DNA of 64,000 nt from Bryobacterales bacterium (GCA_016713735.1 JADJOP010000037.1:310001-374000), one strand, 5' to 3'; shown: positions 49,493-59,177, numbered from the stretch's first letter. Made by a program: numbers and translations. Notes: generated by a model not told the origin, from the letters alone.

Positions 49493-51307
49493 ATGACGAA
49501 ACCTTCGAGCAACGATATAACTCAGAGGGTCACTCCCGAGGAGGCCCGAGAGCAGTTGGTGCGGGTGCTCACCAGTTCTCATTTTGTAAGCGCTCATCAG
49601 CAAAGCCGTTTCCTGCGATACATCGCGGAGAATTCGCTGTCGGGTCTGTCTGATCTACGGGAGCAGACACTGGCAAGCGAGGTCTTCGAGCGGGGAGATT
49701 CATTCGACCCAACAGTCGACACGCATGTGAGGGTCGCCGCAAATCGCCTGCGTTCGCGGCTTCGCCACTACTACCGAACGGATGGCAAACAGGATCCGAT
49801 CCTTCTTCAATTGAAGAAGGGGAGCTACACCGTGGCTTTCAAGCGGCGCAGGAGATCGAACAGTCGTGCGAATCGCGTGCGGGCAAAGGGTGATAGCGAT
49901 CTGCGGTTCGCCATACTTCCACTTCACAACCTCACGGGTGACCCATCGCTAGAGCAACATTGCGACAGCATACTGGAGGAGGTCATCCATGCGCTCGCAA
50001 AAGTCAAGCGGCTGCGCGTGATCCATTGGAATCCTTCCCAGCTTTTCAAGGGCGCGGCATTCGACCTTCGCGAGATCAGCAAACAACTGCGGGTAGACGC
50101 AGTGTTGGAAGGGAGCGTACGCCAGTTGGGGCAGCGCCTGCGTGTGGCCGTGCAGCTTGTAGAGACGGCCGGTTGCAGTTGCATCTGGTCCAAGATGTTC
50201 GATCTCTCGCGAGACGAACTGAGTTCGATGCCCGAGTTCATCGCGGAATCCGTTGCTGCCAACATTCCAAAGGATCGCACGGTCGTAAAACAGTCTGATT
50301 CCATCGCTACCCGAGTAGAGAGCCCCGAGACGCTTGGACTATTCATGAAGGGCCGACACCACCTGAACCGGCGCACCGAGGTGGGCCTGCGCAAGGGTGC
50401 GGAGTATCTCGGCCACATCATCGCGGGCGATCCCAACCATATGCGCGCGCACGCGGCATTGGCGGAACTGTTGTCTCTGCAAGCTTGGTACTGCTTTGAG
50501 GCGCCGGACGAAGTGATGCCGTCCGCAAAGGCCGCCGCCATGAAGGCCGTACGGTTGGACCCACGATTGGCCGAGGGACATCTGGCTTTGGGTCTCGTGA
50601 GCGAGTTGTACGACCGGGATTGGCGGATGGCCAAGGATTCTCTGGCGCTGGCGCTTGATCTAAACGCGGACAGCGCTACGATCCATTTCGAATATGGCTT
50701 CTTGCTCTGTCGCACGGGCGAATTGAGGGAAGGCATCGCCCTGATGCGGCGCGCCCTGGAACTGGACCCGCTATCTCCCGTTATCAACACGAATTTGGGC
50801 GTGAGCTACTACTACCAGCGGGAGTATGACCAGGCTGTCCGACACTTTTTGGACGCAATCGATTTGGATGAGTTTTACCCGCCGGCTTTCTATCGATTGG
50901 CCCAAGCATATATCCAGCAGGGCCGACTCGATGAGGCACAAGACTGCGTTGAAAGAGCGATTCAGTTGCCCAGCGCGAGCCCAGTGATCCAGGCTCTTGC
51001 CGGTTACACGATGGCGAGGGCAGGGAGGAAATCCGCCGCGCAGAACGTCTTGGCAACGCTGCAACAAGATGTCGGGCGGCGCTACACCAGCCCTGTTTCG
51101 ATCGCAATTGTGTCGCTTGGATTAGGGGATCTCGGGGCAGCGCTCGACTGGTTGCGGCGCGGGGTGGAGACGAATGATCTCCTTCTGGTGGACTTGAAGA
51201 TCGATCCGATGTTCGATTCCTTACGCCGGTCTGTTCCGTTTCAAAGGTTGCTCACGGAATTGCATCTGGCTGAAGACCGCACCGGTAAGGCGGGGAGTGT
51301 GTGTTAG
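49493..51307 (+). CDS. TPR protein with N-terminal DNA-binding-like and TolB/FlgO-like domains (candidate regulator)
   Basis: A 604-residue protein. Residues 1-120 (SAHQQSRFLRYIAENSLSGL, EQTLASEVFERGDSFDPTVD, VRVAANRLRSRLRHYYRT) are a module found in many Acidobacterial transcription-regulator-like TPR proteins, probably a winged-helix-like DNA-binding part. Next (FAILPLHNLTGDPSLEQHCD, ISKQLRVDAVLEGSVRQLGQ) is a TolB/FlgO-like domain known from CadC-type and adenylate-cyclase-type regulators. TPR units fill the C-terminus (VINTNLGVSYYYQREYDQAV, AFYRLAQAYIQQGRLDEAQD). The ATG at 49493 is preferred over the upstream 49424. No membrane helix is obvious. It is the only regulator-like gene in the island, facing the sulfatase operon. 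Confidence 0.78.
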   Translation: MTKPSSNDITQRVTPEEAREQLVRVLTSSHFVSAHQQSRFLRYIAENSLSGLSDLREQTLASEVFERGDSFDPTVDTHVRVAANRLRSRLRHYYRTDGKQDPILLQLKKGSYTVAFKRRRRSNSRANRVRAKGDSDLRFAILPLHNLTGDPSLEQHCDSILEEVIHALAKVKRLRVIHWNPSQLFKGAAFDLREISKQLRVDAVLEGSVRQLGQRLRVAVQLVETAGCSCIWSKMFDLSRDELSSMPEFIAESVAANIPKDRTVVKQSDSIATRVESPETLGLFMKGRHHLNRRTEVGLRKGAEYLGHIIAGDPNHMRAHAALAELLSLQAWYCFEAPDEVMPSAKAAAMKAVRLDPRLAEGHLALGLVSELYDRDWRMAKDSLALALDLNADSATIHFEYGFLLCRTGELREGIALMRRALELDPLSPVINTNLGVSYYYQREYDQAVRHFLDAIDLDEFYPPAFYRLAQAYIQQGRLDEAQDCVERAIQLPSASPVIQALAGYTMARAGRKSAAQNVLATLQQDVGRRYTSPVSIAIVSLGLGDLGAALDWLRRGVETNDLLLVDLKIDPMFDSLRRSVPFQRLLTELHLAEDRTGKAGSVC

Positions 51308-51429
51308 TCGCATCCGTCCGGGATAGTGACCCATGGAAGGGGAACTTCCGCGCCTCAACCGTCCCGAAATATGATGCGACTCGACCAAGCGTATTGGCTA
51401 TTGTACTGACGCACTCGGAGGAAAAGCCG
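51308..51429. other. Gap between regulator and DUF3604 remnant
   Basis: No gene or clear terminator seen. Open frame on the minus strand continues but without family similarity. Confidence 0.4.
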
Positions 51430-51683
51430 CGAGCATGACAATTCAAAATCCAGCCAAGCCGACCCGGTTCATTTAGGATGTCGGGCCAAGCCGCGTGCTC
51501 CGCGATCGCGGTGAAATCCAAGTGCTCGCAAGCGGCATGCACTCCCTCCAAGGGATCACCCTCGCGATAGCTATGGTTGGAGTGGCGGTGCAAATCTCCC
51601 CAATGTATACCGCTCTCCGGTGCTGTTCGGCTCAGCTTGGCGGAGGCCGGAGCGGTTGCTTTGAGACGAAGCCAGTCGTCGAT
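51430..51683 (-). pseudogene. Remnant of a DUF3604 (PHP-like) gene
   Basis: The minus frame (after a TAA upstream of 51683) reads a continuous piece resembling a DUF3604 protein N-terminus: KLSRTAPESGIHWGDLHRHS, then NHSYREGDPLEGVHAACEHL, then DFTAIAEHAAWPDILNEP. This includes the metal-binding GDLHxHS and xxxEH motifs. After about 85 residues the similarity stops and the rest of a normally much longer protein is absent. No start codon or ribosome site is evident. A full-length DUF3604 gene is present at 60798-62381. Confidence 0.65.
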
Positions 51684-51709
51684 TTAGAGTGTCCTAAAAC
51701 ATCGGCTCC

Positions 51710-53227
51710 TTATGCCATGCGCTTGCCACGACCGAGATAGCGAGGAGCCATAAAAGTGACGGCTGTGCCGTGATCGCCGTAGGGATCGTCGAAGCGGGCC
51801 ATTAACTCATACAGGCGGGCGCGCATATCGTCGACGACGGCTCGATTAGCGGTGCTGGTGACGAGATTTGTCAGTTCGCCGGGGTCGGACTCCAGGTCGT
51901 AGCACTCATCAAAATCGAAGGCATTAAAAGCGAACTTATGGGTCTCGCTAATCACCATGCGCTGGATCATGAGGAAGTCCTGGCCGTACCACGGGCAGAG
52001 GATCATGTCTCGCCAGTTATCGGCGGCAGGAGACTGGAACAGCGGGCGAAGGGACACCCCGTGCGGATGAGGAAGGGGGCGAAGGCCGGCAATGTCGAGG
52101 AAGGTGTGGCCGAGGTCATGGAATTGTGCGAGCCGATGGGAGCCAGAGCCTGGTTCGATATGTCCGGGCCAGCGGACGACCATTGGGATCTTATAAGTCT
52201 CTTCATAGGGAGCAAAGCACGGCAACCACATTCGATGAGCGCCCCAGGGCGCGCCATGATCCGCGGTGAAGACAACGACCGTGTTCCCGGCCTGCCCACT
52301 TTCCGCCAAGGCGTCGAGTATACGACCCACCTGTTCGTCCATCTGTTCGTAGGAGGCGTAGTAGAACGCGCGACCATCCTGAAAGTCGGCATCGGTGACC
52401 GGGCCGTAGGAATCCGCCTCCCGCCGCTGCATGTTGGGCTTACCATCGAGCGGATCGTGAAAGTTGTTGGCCACCGGGATAGCGGATGCTTCATAGCGCT
52501 CCCGGTAGCGCCTGAGCGGCCAAGCGCGGAAAGCCTCAGGGAAGTGCACCTCTACGTGCCACGGTTTCCCTTCAGTGGAAAAGCGCTTGATCATTTCAAT
52601 TCCCGCCTGAGCCGTTTGGTAGAGTTCCGTCTCCTCCACCTCCCCTTCCGAGTAGCCCCAAAGGCCGAAAGCTGTGGTGCCGGGCCACTGTACTTTGCGG
52701 ACCGGAGTTCGGCGCCGCGGATGCTCTATATGGGGCCACCCCTGCCGAATGAGCTTCTCGCGTGCAATACCCTTGTAGCGATCCGGAGCGCCGATTTCAT
52801 GGAAGCCGAAGTCGGTGGGGATGCGGATGGTACTCGTGTGCCACTTGCCGCAGTAGCCGAGGCGGTAGCCACCCTCTCGCATAATGGCAGGGTAAGTAAC
52901 TACGTCGGGGAAGGGGTCGTTTGATACCGCGCAAGCCTGGTCAATGTGGTTGTAGGTTCCGAAGCGCCAGTTGAAGGCGCCGGTCAGCAACGCGTTGCGT
53001 GCTGGGCAACAAACGGCGGCATTTGTATAGGCACGGTGGAACAACATACCCTGCGAAGCAAGCCGGTTGATGTTCGGAGTGCGGCAGATGGAGCGGTTGG
53101 CGATCGTATCGGCCTGCTGGTTGTCCCCGCAGATGAGCAGGATGTTGGGCCTCGACGCGGGAGTATGCTGTGCGCCGGCCGCAATGGGTGCCATACCCGT
53201 TGCGCGAACGAAGTCCCGACGGTTCAT
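51710..53227 (-). CDS. Type I sulfatase, exported
   Basis: A 505-residue arylsulfatase-family enzyme with a Tat-like signal (NRRDFVRATGMAPIAAGA). The formylglycine site is C73 in CCPARNALLTG (CxPxR), activated by a formylglycine-generating enzyme not present here. Metal and substrate elements follow: NILLICGDNQQADT with an Asn instead of the usual second Asp, GYCGKWHTS, and FTADHGAPWGAH. The last gene of a four-gene minus-strand operon; the LVIVD stop overlaps its ATG by 4 nt (ATGA). It is clearly homologous to the sulfatase at 54398, so the two look like an old duplication. Probably acts on a sulfated sugar or ester in the periplasm. Confidence 0.93.
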   Translation of the reverse strand: MNRRDFVRATGMAPIAAGAQHTPASRPNILLICGDNQQADTIANRSICRTPNINRLASQGMLFHRAYTNAAVCCPARNALLTGAFNWRFGTYNHIDQACAVSNDPFPDVVTYPAIMREGGYRLGYCGKWHTSTIRIPTDFGFHEIGAPDRYKGIAREKLIRQGWPHIEHPRRRTPVRKVQWPGTTAFGLWGYSEGEVEETELYQTAQAGIEMIKRFSTEGKPWHVEVHFPEAFRAWPLRRYRERYEASAIPVANNFHDPLDGKPNMQRREADSYGPVTDADFQDGRAFYYASYEQMDEQVGRILDALAESGQAGNTVVVFTADHGAPWGAHRMWLPCFAPYEETYKIPMVVRWPGHIEPGSGSHRLAQFHDLGHTFLDIAGLRPLPHPHGVSLRPLFQSPAADNWRDMILCPWYGQDFLMIQRMVISETHKFAFNAFDFDECYDLESDPGELTNLVTSTANRAVVDDMRARLYELMARFDDPYGDHGTAVTFMAPRYLGRGKRMA

Positions 53228-54390
53228 TTGTCTCCTGCCAGTTCACGAATCTTGGGATCCGTGACCTTTAGAATACCGAGGCTATTGTCGTTCTGGGCGG
53301 TAACGTAAATATAGCCATCGCGGTAGACCAGGTCATGGCCGTTGTCGTAGCGCGGCGCTTTGCCATCCTTGAAAAGCGCCCGCGTTGGAAACAATCGCCC
53401 GCCGCGATACTGTGCCACCGATACGGGCCGGGAAGGATCGGACACGTCAATTGCTTCCACGCATTCCCCTCCACTGACTAGCAGCATGGAGCCGTAGATA
53501 GCCATGCCAGTAGCGTCGATATCGCAAACCGGCATGTTGGCGACCGTGCGGGGCTTGGTTGCTTCGGTAACGTCGATGACGCCCACACGATCTGGCTGAA
53601 ACGCGCCGACGCCGGCGTAGCGGCCGCCCCACGCAACCACTCGGTTGGCTCCTTGCAAGTCTTCGGAGTTTGCGCCGTTGGGCACCTTGCCCGACAACGT
53701 CCATTCGCCGACCGGCAGCAACTCGCTCGATTCGGTCTGTGCGATTTTATAGACGAAAACGTTGCTTGGCTGGTGCTGCTGGGAATCAACAACGATCGCG
53801 TGATTGCCCCATACGGCGATGTCGTGCGGCATTTTTGGACCACCGGTAGCCGCCGTGTGGAGAGCGCCGACATACCTCGGATTCTTCGGATCGGCCACGT
53901 CGATCACTCCGATATATCCGGACTTGTTGGCTGTCAGTACGTGCTTCCCGAAGCGGGCCATTCCGTTGATGAGGTCGATTCTCGGCCGGTCGGAAATTTT
54001 CTTGAGCACACGAGGCTTCGCCGGATCGCTGATGTCGATGGCGAAGAAATCGCGCGTTCCCAGCAGAACGGTGTCCCCCATCGGCAGAACCGTTTCCGCA
54101 TCCGCATACTCAACTGGGTCGACCAGCGAGGAAATCAGTCTCGGAGCGGAGGGGTTGCGCACATTGATAATGGCCAGCGAACCTCCTTTCCCCGGAACGA
54201 AGGCGAGATCGCCCTGTAACTCGACATCATGCGCTTGATTTAGCGCGCGGTCGTCCCGAATCAATCCAACCAGCTCGAATACTCCTGGCGGCCGGATAAC
54301 TTCAGTGGAAGGCGCGGCCTGGCCGAAGGTGGCGGGTGCGCAGCAGAGCATAGTTGAAAGGGTGGCGGCTGATATTAGTTGTATTCGCAT
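53224..54390 (-). CDS. LVIVD-repeat secreted protein
   Basis: A 388-residue protein with signal peptide (RIQLISAATLSTMLCCAPAT; the ATG at 54390). The body is made of LVIVD-type repeats, such as AIINVRNPSAPRLISSLVDP, AIDISDPAKPRVLKKISDRP, VIDVADPKNPRYVGALHTA, VIDVTEATKPRTVANMP and AIDVSDPSRPVSVAQYRGG, which fold as a beta-propeller. These proteins usually bind ligands or other surface proteins. It lies between the two sulfatases, overlapping the downstream start by 4 nt and separated from the upstream sulfatase by 7 nt, so one transcript is very likely. Confidence 0.88.
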   Translation of the reverse strand: MRIQLISAATLSTMLCCAPATFGQAAPSTEVIRPPGVFELVGLIRDDRALNQAHDVELQGDLAFVPGKGGSLAIINVRNPSAPRLISSLVDPVEYADAETVLPMGDTVLLGTRDFFAIDISDPAKPRVLKKISDRPRIDLINGMARFGKHVLTANKSGYIGVIDVADPKNPRYVGALHTAATGGPKMPHDIAVWGNHAIVVDSQQHQPSNVFVYKIAQTESSELLPVGEWTLSGKVPNGANSEDLQGANRVVAWGGRYAGVGAFQPDRVGVIDVTEATKPRTVANMPVCDIDATGMAIYGSMLLVSGGECVEAIDVSDPSRPVSVAQYRGGRLFPTRALFKDGKAPRYDNGHDLVYRDGYIYVTAQNDNSLGILKVTDPKIRELAGDK

Positions 54391-54397
54391 GAGATGG

Positions 54398-55930
54398 TCA
54401 CAATCGGCGCTCTTGGGGCAAGTAGCGCTGCAAAAGGAATCGGGCACTACCCGGTATGCCTGGTTTCTCGCCAAACGGGTCGTGGAAGCGGTTCATTAGT
54501 TCGTAGATCCGCGCCTGCATGTCAGCGACGGTGGTAGCGTAGGATGAATCACGAGCGATATTCTGCAATTCGTATGGATCCCGCTCAAGGTCATAGCATT
54601 CATCGTAGTCGTACGCGTTGAAGACGTACTTATGCCGAGCGGTGATGACCATCCGTTGGATCATGGGGAAGTTCTGGCCATACCAGGGGCACAGGATCAT
54701 GTCGCGCCAGTCGGCCCGCGCTGGCTCCTTCCACAATGGCGCCAGTGAGGCGCCGTGTGGGTGCGGCAACGGAGGCAGGCCAAGAACATCTACAAGAGTG
54801 TGGCCAATATCGTGCAACTGCACCAGGCGGTCGCATGACGCGCGTTTTGGAATACGGTCCGGCCAGCGCATCACCATGGGGATTCGATACAACTCTTCAT
54901 AAGGGGCGAAATTGGGAATCCACATGTGGTGGGCACCCCAGGGCGCGCCGTGGTCGGCGGCGTAGATCACCAATGTGCGATCGCTTTGTCCTGTCTCTTC
55001 CAGCGCGCTGAGCAGGCGGCCCACCTGCGTATCGAGTTGCTCGAAAGAGGCATAGTAGAACGCGCGGCCCTCGCGATAGTCCTCCTCAGTCATGGAGCCG
55101 TAGGTTTCCGCGTCCCGCTTTTGAATGGCGGGTTTGTTTACAAACTTGTCCCTAAAATTGGGCGAGATGGGAATGGTCCGTGGTTCATATCGCTCCCGAT
55201 ATTTTCGCAGTGGCCATCCGCGAGGGTTTTCGGGGAAGTGGACTTCCACCATCCACGGCTGGTCGCCCGCGGCAAAGCGCCGAATCATGCCGATCCCCGC
55301 ATCCGCTGTTTCCGCGTACAACGTACGCTCCTCTTCGCAATCGGTGTAGCCCCAGAGCCCAAAAGATGCGCTCCCGGGCCAGGAGATGGTCTTGGCGGGA
55401 ATCCTCTTTCCCTCTTCCGCCTCTCCGGGTTCTTTTAGGCCCAACTTCCTGGGCAATTCCGCAATCGCGCCCCTATAACGGTCCGGCGCACCGATTTCGT
55501 GATATCCAAAATCCAGTGGCGAACGACTCAGGCTGGTGTGCCACTTGCCGTTGTAACCAAGCCGATACCCCGCCGCGCGCAATCGCTGAGCATAGGTCAC
55601 AACGTCCGGTAAGGGATCGGTTGCCATGGCGGATGAGTTGTCCGGCTGGTTGTATGTGCCGAAGGCCCAGTTGAAGGCGCCGGTGAGGAGCGCATTTCGA
55701 GCCGGGCTGCACACGGCCGCGTTGGTATAGGCGCGATGGAAGAGCATGCCATCGTCCGCGAGTTGGTTGATGTTGGGCGTCCGGCAGACGGAGCGGTTGG
55801 CGATAGTCGTGCTTTGCTGGTTGTCCCCTAGGATGAGAAGAACGTTGGGGCGCTGGGGAGCGGCCCCCAACGGCATGGCCGCCGCACCGCTCCCCGCCAC
55901 TGCCAAGAAGTCGCGCCTGTTCATCGTCAT
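54398..55930 (-). CDS. Type I sulfatase, exported (second copy)
   Basis: A 510-residue sulfatase with a Tat-like signal (NRRDFLAVAGSGAAAMPLGA). The formylglycine site is C74 in CSPARNALLTG. It shares the same landmarks as the sulfatase at 51710 (LLILGDNQQSTT, YNGKWHTSLSRS, YAADHGAPWGAHHMW, DMILCPWYGQNFPMIQRM). Its start (ATG at 55930) shares bases with the TonB-receptor stop (TGATG-type overlap). Keeping two related sulfatases in one operon suggests two sulfate positions or two substrates. Confidence 0.93.
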   Translation of the reverse strand: MTMNRRDFLAVAGSGAAAMPLGAAPQRPNVLLILGDNQQSTTIANRSVCRTPNINQLADDGMLFHRAYTNAAVCSPARNALLTGAFNWAFGTYNQPDNSSAMATDPLPDVVTYAQRLRAAGYRLGYNGKWHTSLSRSPLDFGYHEIGAPDRYRGAIAELPRKLGLKEPGEAEEGKRIPAKTISWPGSASFGLWGYTDCEEERTLYAETADAGIGMIRRFAAGDQPWMVEVHFPENPRGWPLRKYRERYEPRTIPISPNFRDKFVNKPAIQKRDAETYGSMTEEDYREGRAFYYASFEQLDTQVGRLLSALEETGQSDRTLVIYAADHGAPWGAHHMWIPNFAPYEELYRIPMVMRWPDRIPKRASCDRLVQLHDIGHTLVDVLGLPPLPHPHGASLAPLWKEPARADWRDMILCPWYGQNFPMIQRMVITARHKYVFNAYDYDECYDLERDPYELQNIARDSSYATTVADMQARIYELMNRFHDPFGEKPGIPGSARFLLQRYLPQERRL

Positions 55931-58900
55931 CAGAAGAGGAGCTTCAGAGCGAATTGAATGACGCGGGCCTGGTCCGCAGTGGTGATGCGGCCCATATTGG
56001 CCCCTGCGTTCAGAGCGCCGTTTGGTTTGCCAAGGTTTACGTTGTTGAACAGGTTGAAGAACTCGCTACGGAATTGTACGCGGACCCTCTCCGTCGACGG
56101 AATCAGGAAGCTCTTGAAGAGGCCCATATTGGTGTTGAAGGCCCCCGGCCCGATCAGCGCATTGCGGCCGACATTGCCGAAGGTTCCAGCGGCAGGGTTG
56201 GCAAATGCCGCGCGGTTGAACCACGCAAGCACCTGCTCGCCGCGAGGCCGGTTGTCCGCCAAGCGGTGCTCGCCGACGACATTAGGGCGTTGGGTTGTCG
56301 TGCCGACCAGCGCAATATCCGCGCCGTTTGTCACATTAAGGGGAAAGCCCGTGCGCGCAGTGACGAGTCCATTGATCTGCCAACCGCCCAGGATCCACCG
56401 TGCGGCTGCCGGTTGCGACTCGAGGCGTGGCAGGTCCCACATCCAAGATGCAGAGAACACGTGCTTAGCGAAGAACTCGGAAAGACCCCACTGGGTCCTC
56501 AGGTTGAACGCATCTGGAGGTGAGTTGCCGATGCCGGTGGTGATTCCCGAATCCATGTCGATGGAACGCGAAAACGCGTACGCCATCTGGAAGGAAAATC
56601 CACGACTGAATCGCTTTTGAACCTCGACCTGGAGGGCATTGTAGCTCGAATTGGCTTGGCCGGAGATCTCCCGATTGTTGCCAAATGTCGGATAGATGCG
56701 TCGCGCGTTGATGTTTCCGAGCGTTGCGCCAGGTCGCCAAACTGCTGGATTCCCCGGTAGCACAAGAAGCCCTTTTCGCCCGACACGTCCCACATAACCC
56801 ACCTGTAGTGCGAGATTCGGCAGGAGCTCCCGTTGAACGTTTAGTCCAAAGTGCTGGACATATGGGGTGCGGGTATTGGCATTCGTGTAGGAAAGCTGCG
56901 GCAACCCCACGAAAACGGGGTCCTTCACGTTGACCGTCAACGGTGGCACTGCCTGCCCGCGTAGAGGATCGGTCAGACTGTGCGGAACCTGGTAGGTGAA
57001 GGTATAGCGAAATGGCTGACCATCGTTCTGAATCATGTCGGCGTTGAACATCTCGTAGTAAATTCCATAGGAGCCCCTCACCGACGTGCGGCCATTCCCG
57101 AATGGATCCCACACGAACCCAAACCTCGGCACAAAATTGTTCTTATCAGTCGCGATCGTGCCTCGTGGGATCCCCGGGTCGCCCGGATATACCATTCCCA
57201 CGGGAGCATTGGGAATCACTTGGGACTGCTGGCCGGGACGGAAAGTATGCCAGTAATCGTTCTCGTGGAACCAGGGAAGTGGCATCTCATATCGCAGCCC
57301 GAGATTTAACGTCAGACGCGGACGTACCCTCCAATCATCTTGGATATACAAATACGTAGCGTATTGGATTCCGCCTTGGTCACTCATGGGAGTACGGAGG
57401 TCCATCCGTGCCGGACGCCCCAGCAGAAAGTCGGCCGCAGGATCACCGCTTAGTTGCCCCGTCAGGCGAAAGTCGCCGTTTAGCGTCGCTGCGGCGATGT
57501 TGAGATAGCGTGTCTTCATAAACTCGACGCCGGTCTTGACTCCGTGGTCGCCTTTGATCCAATGCAGACTGTCGGCGATCTGGTAGGACTCGTTGATAAG
57601 CGGATCGACGATGCCTGTTGCGGCGCCCAGATTCAACCGGCCCGAGATCTGAAACAAGGGCGGGTACTTCGGTCCGAAAATAGGCATGTTCCCACCGAGG
57701 TCCGTCAGGTGAATGGGGTTGTTCGTCGTCGCCCCGCCATCGCTGCGGTAAAAACTGAGCCGGAAATCATTGAGCAGGTTCGGGCGGATTGCATACGTGT
57801 CGCCGATAGTGGCACTGTGATAGCTCACCTTCTCATTCAGAGAGTAGTAACTGGGCACCTGCCCGCCGGTGCCGACCGAGGTGGCGCGATTAAAGTTATA
57901 GCGAAGATGCGATGTATGGCTGCCGAAGTGCAGATCGATGCGCGTCAATACATTCTCGTTGCTGCTTGGCGTCGAGAACGTTTCCACCAACTGCCCATCT
58001 GGGCGATTCGGTAGCGGCATCAGACCCTTGGTGAGGACATTGTTGGCAACGGTGTCGAAGCGGCTGGCAGGAATCTGATTGTTGGCAAAGGGCTGCCTCG
58101 TGTCTGGATCGGTAATCGCCCTCGCCAGGTGGGAGAAGTCACCTCGCCGCTCTGCCGCCGTCAGCGGAAACGCACTGGTGGCGAGTGCGTCGGGGCGAAT
58201 CCGCAACCCTTCGTAGGCGGCGAAGAAAAAAAGCCGGTTGCGTATGATGGGCCCGCCTACGGCAGCGCCAAACTGATTCTGGATCAACTTTGGGATTTCT
58301 GAGCCCGCAAAGAAGTTTCGAGCGTTCAGATCGTGGTTCCGTAGGAACTCCCACAACGCGCCGTGAAAGTCGTTCGTGCCTGATCGTGTCACCACATTGA
58401 ACACGGCACCGGCGTTCCTCCCGTACTCGGCGCTGAACGAATTTGTCAGGACCTTGACCTCCTGCAATGCGTCAGGCGGTGGATAATTGATCCCAGTGTT
58501 GCGGAATAGCCCGTTGTTGTGGGAGCCATCAAAGAGGAACAGATTCTGATTCGTGCGGGAACCTGAGATCGAAACGGTTGGGCCGCCCCGGTCGTCGGTG
58601 GTGGTTTGAGGAGCGCTGATGTTGGTGGCTCCCGGTAGCAAGGCCGCCAACCCGACGACGTTTCGTCCGTTGATGGGCAGTTCCACCACGCGCCGCTCAT
58701 CGATCAGGGTGCCGGTTTGTGATGACCGGCTATCTACCAATGGCGCAGTCGCCGTGACCGTTACCTCCTCACTTACACTGCCCACTGCGAGCTTAGCGTC
58801 GATACGAATATTCTCGTTCGATGTGAGGTTGATGTTCGTCCGCAGAAACGCCTTAAAGCCATCTCCTTCTACGCGGACTACGTAACCGCCCACGGGAAGT

Positions 58901-59121
58901 AGCGGAAGGGTGTAGGAGCCCTGCACGCTCGTTTCGACACTACGCTCCAGACCCTGCCCTTCGAGCGTTGCAGTGACTCGAGCCCCTGGAACAGCGGCTC
59001 CAGTCGGATCGATGACGCTTCCGTGGATGGTTCCCGTGCCTTGGGCAAGGAGGGAACTCGAAATCCCCGCCAGCAGAATCAGCGGAGAGACAAATCGAGC
59101 CGGCCGTGGGTGCATGGTCAT
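55930..59121 (-). CDS. TonB-dependent receptor with carboxypeptidase-regulatory-like domain
   Basis: A 1063-residue outer-membrane receptor. A signal peptide (RFVSPLILLAGISSSLLAQ) is followed by a carboxypeptidase-regulatory-like beta-sandwich (residues about 25-110, IHGSVIDPTGAAVPGARVTA), a plug domain (VVELPINGRNVVGLAALLPG, RTNQNLFLFDGSHNNG, AEYGRNAGAVFNVVTRSGTN) and a long beta-barrel ending FALKLLF with a terminal aromatic residue. This is the oar-like/acidobacterial type of receptor. No SusD partner follows; sulfatases do. It likely imports the sulfated substrate or its fragments. AGAGGAT precedes the ATG at 59121, and a promoter/operator lies just upstream. Confidence 0.93.
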   Translation of the reverse strand: MTMHPRPARFVSPLILLAGISSSLLAQGTGTIHGSVIDPTGAAVPGARVTATLEGQGLERSVETSVQGSYTLPLLPVGGYVVRVEGDGFKAFLRTNINLTSNENIRIDAKLAVGSVSEEVTVTATAPLVDSRSSQTGTLIDERRVVELPINGRNVVGLAALLPGATNISAPQTTTDDRGGPTVSISGSRTNQNLFLFDGSHNNGLFRNTGINYPPPDALQEVKVLTNSFSAEYGRNAGAVFNVVTRSGTNDFHGALWEFLRNHDLNARNFFAGSEIPKLIQNQFGAAVGGPIIRNRLFFFAAYEGLRIRPDALATSAFPLTAAERRGDFSHLARAITDPDTRQPFANNQIPASRFDTVANNVLTKGLMPLPNRPDGQLVETFSTPSSNENVLTRIDLHFGSHTSHLRYNFNRATSVGTGGQVPSYYSLNEKVSYHSATIGDTYAIRPNLLNDFRLSFYRSDGGATTNNPIHLTDLGGNMPIFGPKYPPLFQISGRLNLGAATGIVDPLINESYQIADSLHWIKGDHGVKTGVEFMKTRYLNIAAATLNGDFRLTGQLSGDPAADFLLGRPARMDLRTPMSDQGGIQYATYLYIQDDWRVRPRLTLNLGLRYEMPLPWFHENDYWHTFRPGQQSQVIPNAPVGMVYPGDPGIPRGTIATDKNNFVPRFGFVWDPFGNGRTSVRGSYGIYYEMFNADMIQNDGQPFRYTFTYQVPHSLTDPLRGQAVPPLTVNVKDPVFVGLPQLSYTNANTRTPYVQHFGLNVQRELLPNLALQVGYVGRVGRKGLLVLPGNPAVWRPGATLGNINARRIYPTFGNNREISGQANSSYNALQVEVQKRFSRGFSFQMAYAFSRSIDMDSGITTGIGNSPPDAFNLRTQWGLSEFFAKHVFSASWMWDLPRLESQPAAARWILGGWQINGLVTARTGFPLNVTNGADIALVGTTTQRPNVVGEHRLADNRPRGEQVLAWFNRAAFANPAAGTFGNVGRNALIGPGAFNTNMGLFKSFLIPSTERVRVQFRSEFFNLFNNVNLGKPNGALNAGANMGRITTADQARVIQFALKLLF

Positions 59122-59137
59122 TAATCCTCTGGGGGGT

Positions 59138-59177
59138 AGTTTAGGGGCAGCCGGATCCCCTTACAAGTTACGTAACG
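59138..59177 (-). promoter_or_regulatory. Promoter and palindromic operator of the receptor-sulfatase operon
   Basis: Minus strand: CGTTACGTAACTTGT (59177-59163) contains the perfect palindrome GTTACGTAAC and runs into a -35-like TTGTAA (59166-59161). After 17 nt comes a -10-like TAAACT (59143-59138). The same 15-bp block, in the same orientation and touching a -35-like TTGTTG, is present upstream of the second operon at 63153-63167. Confidence 0.6.
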
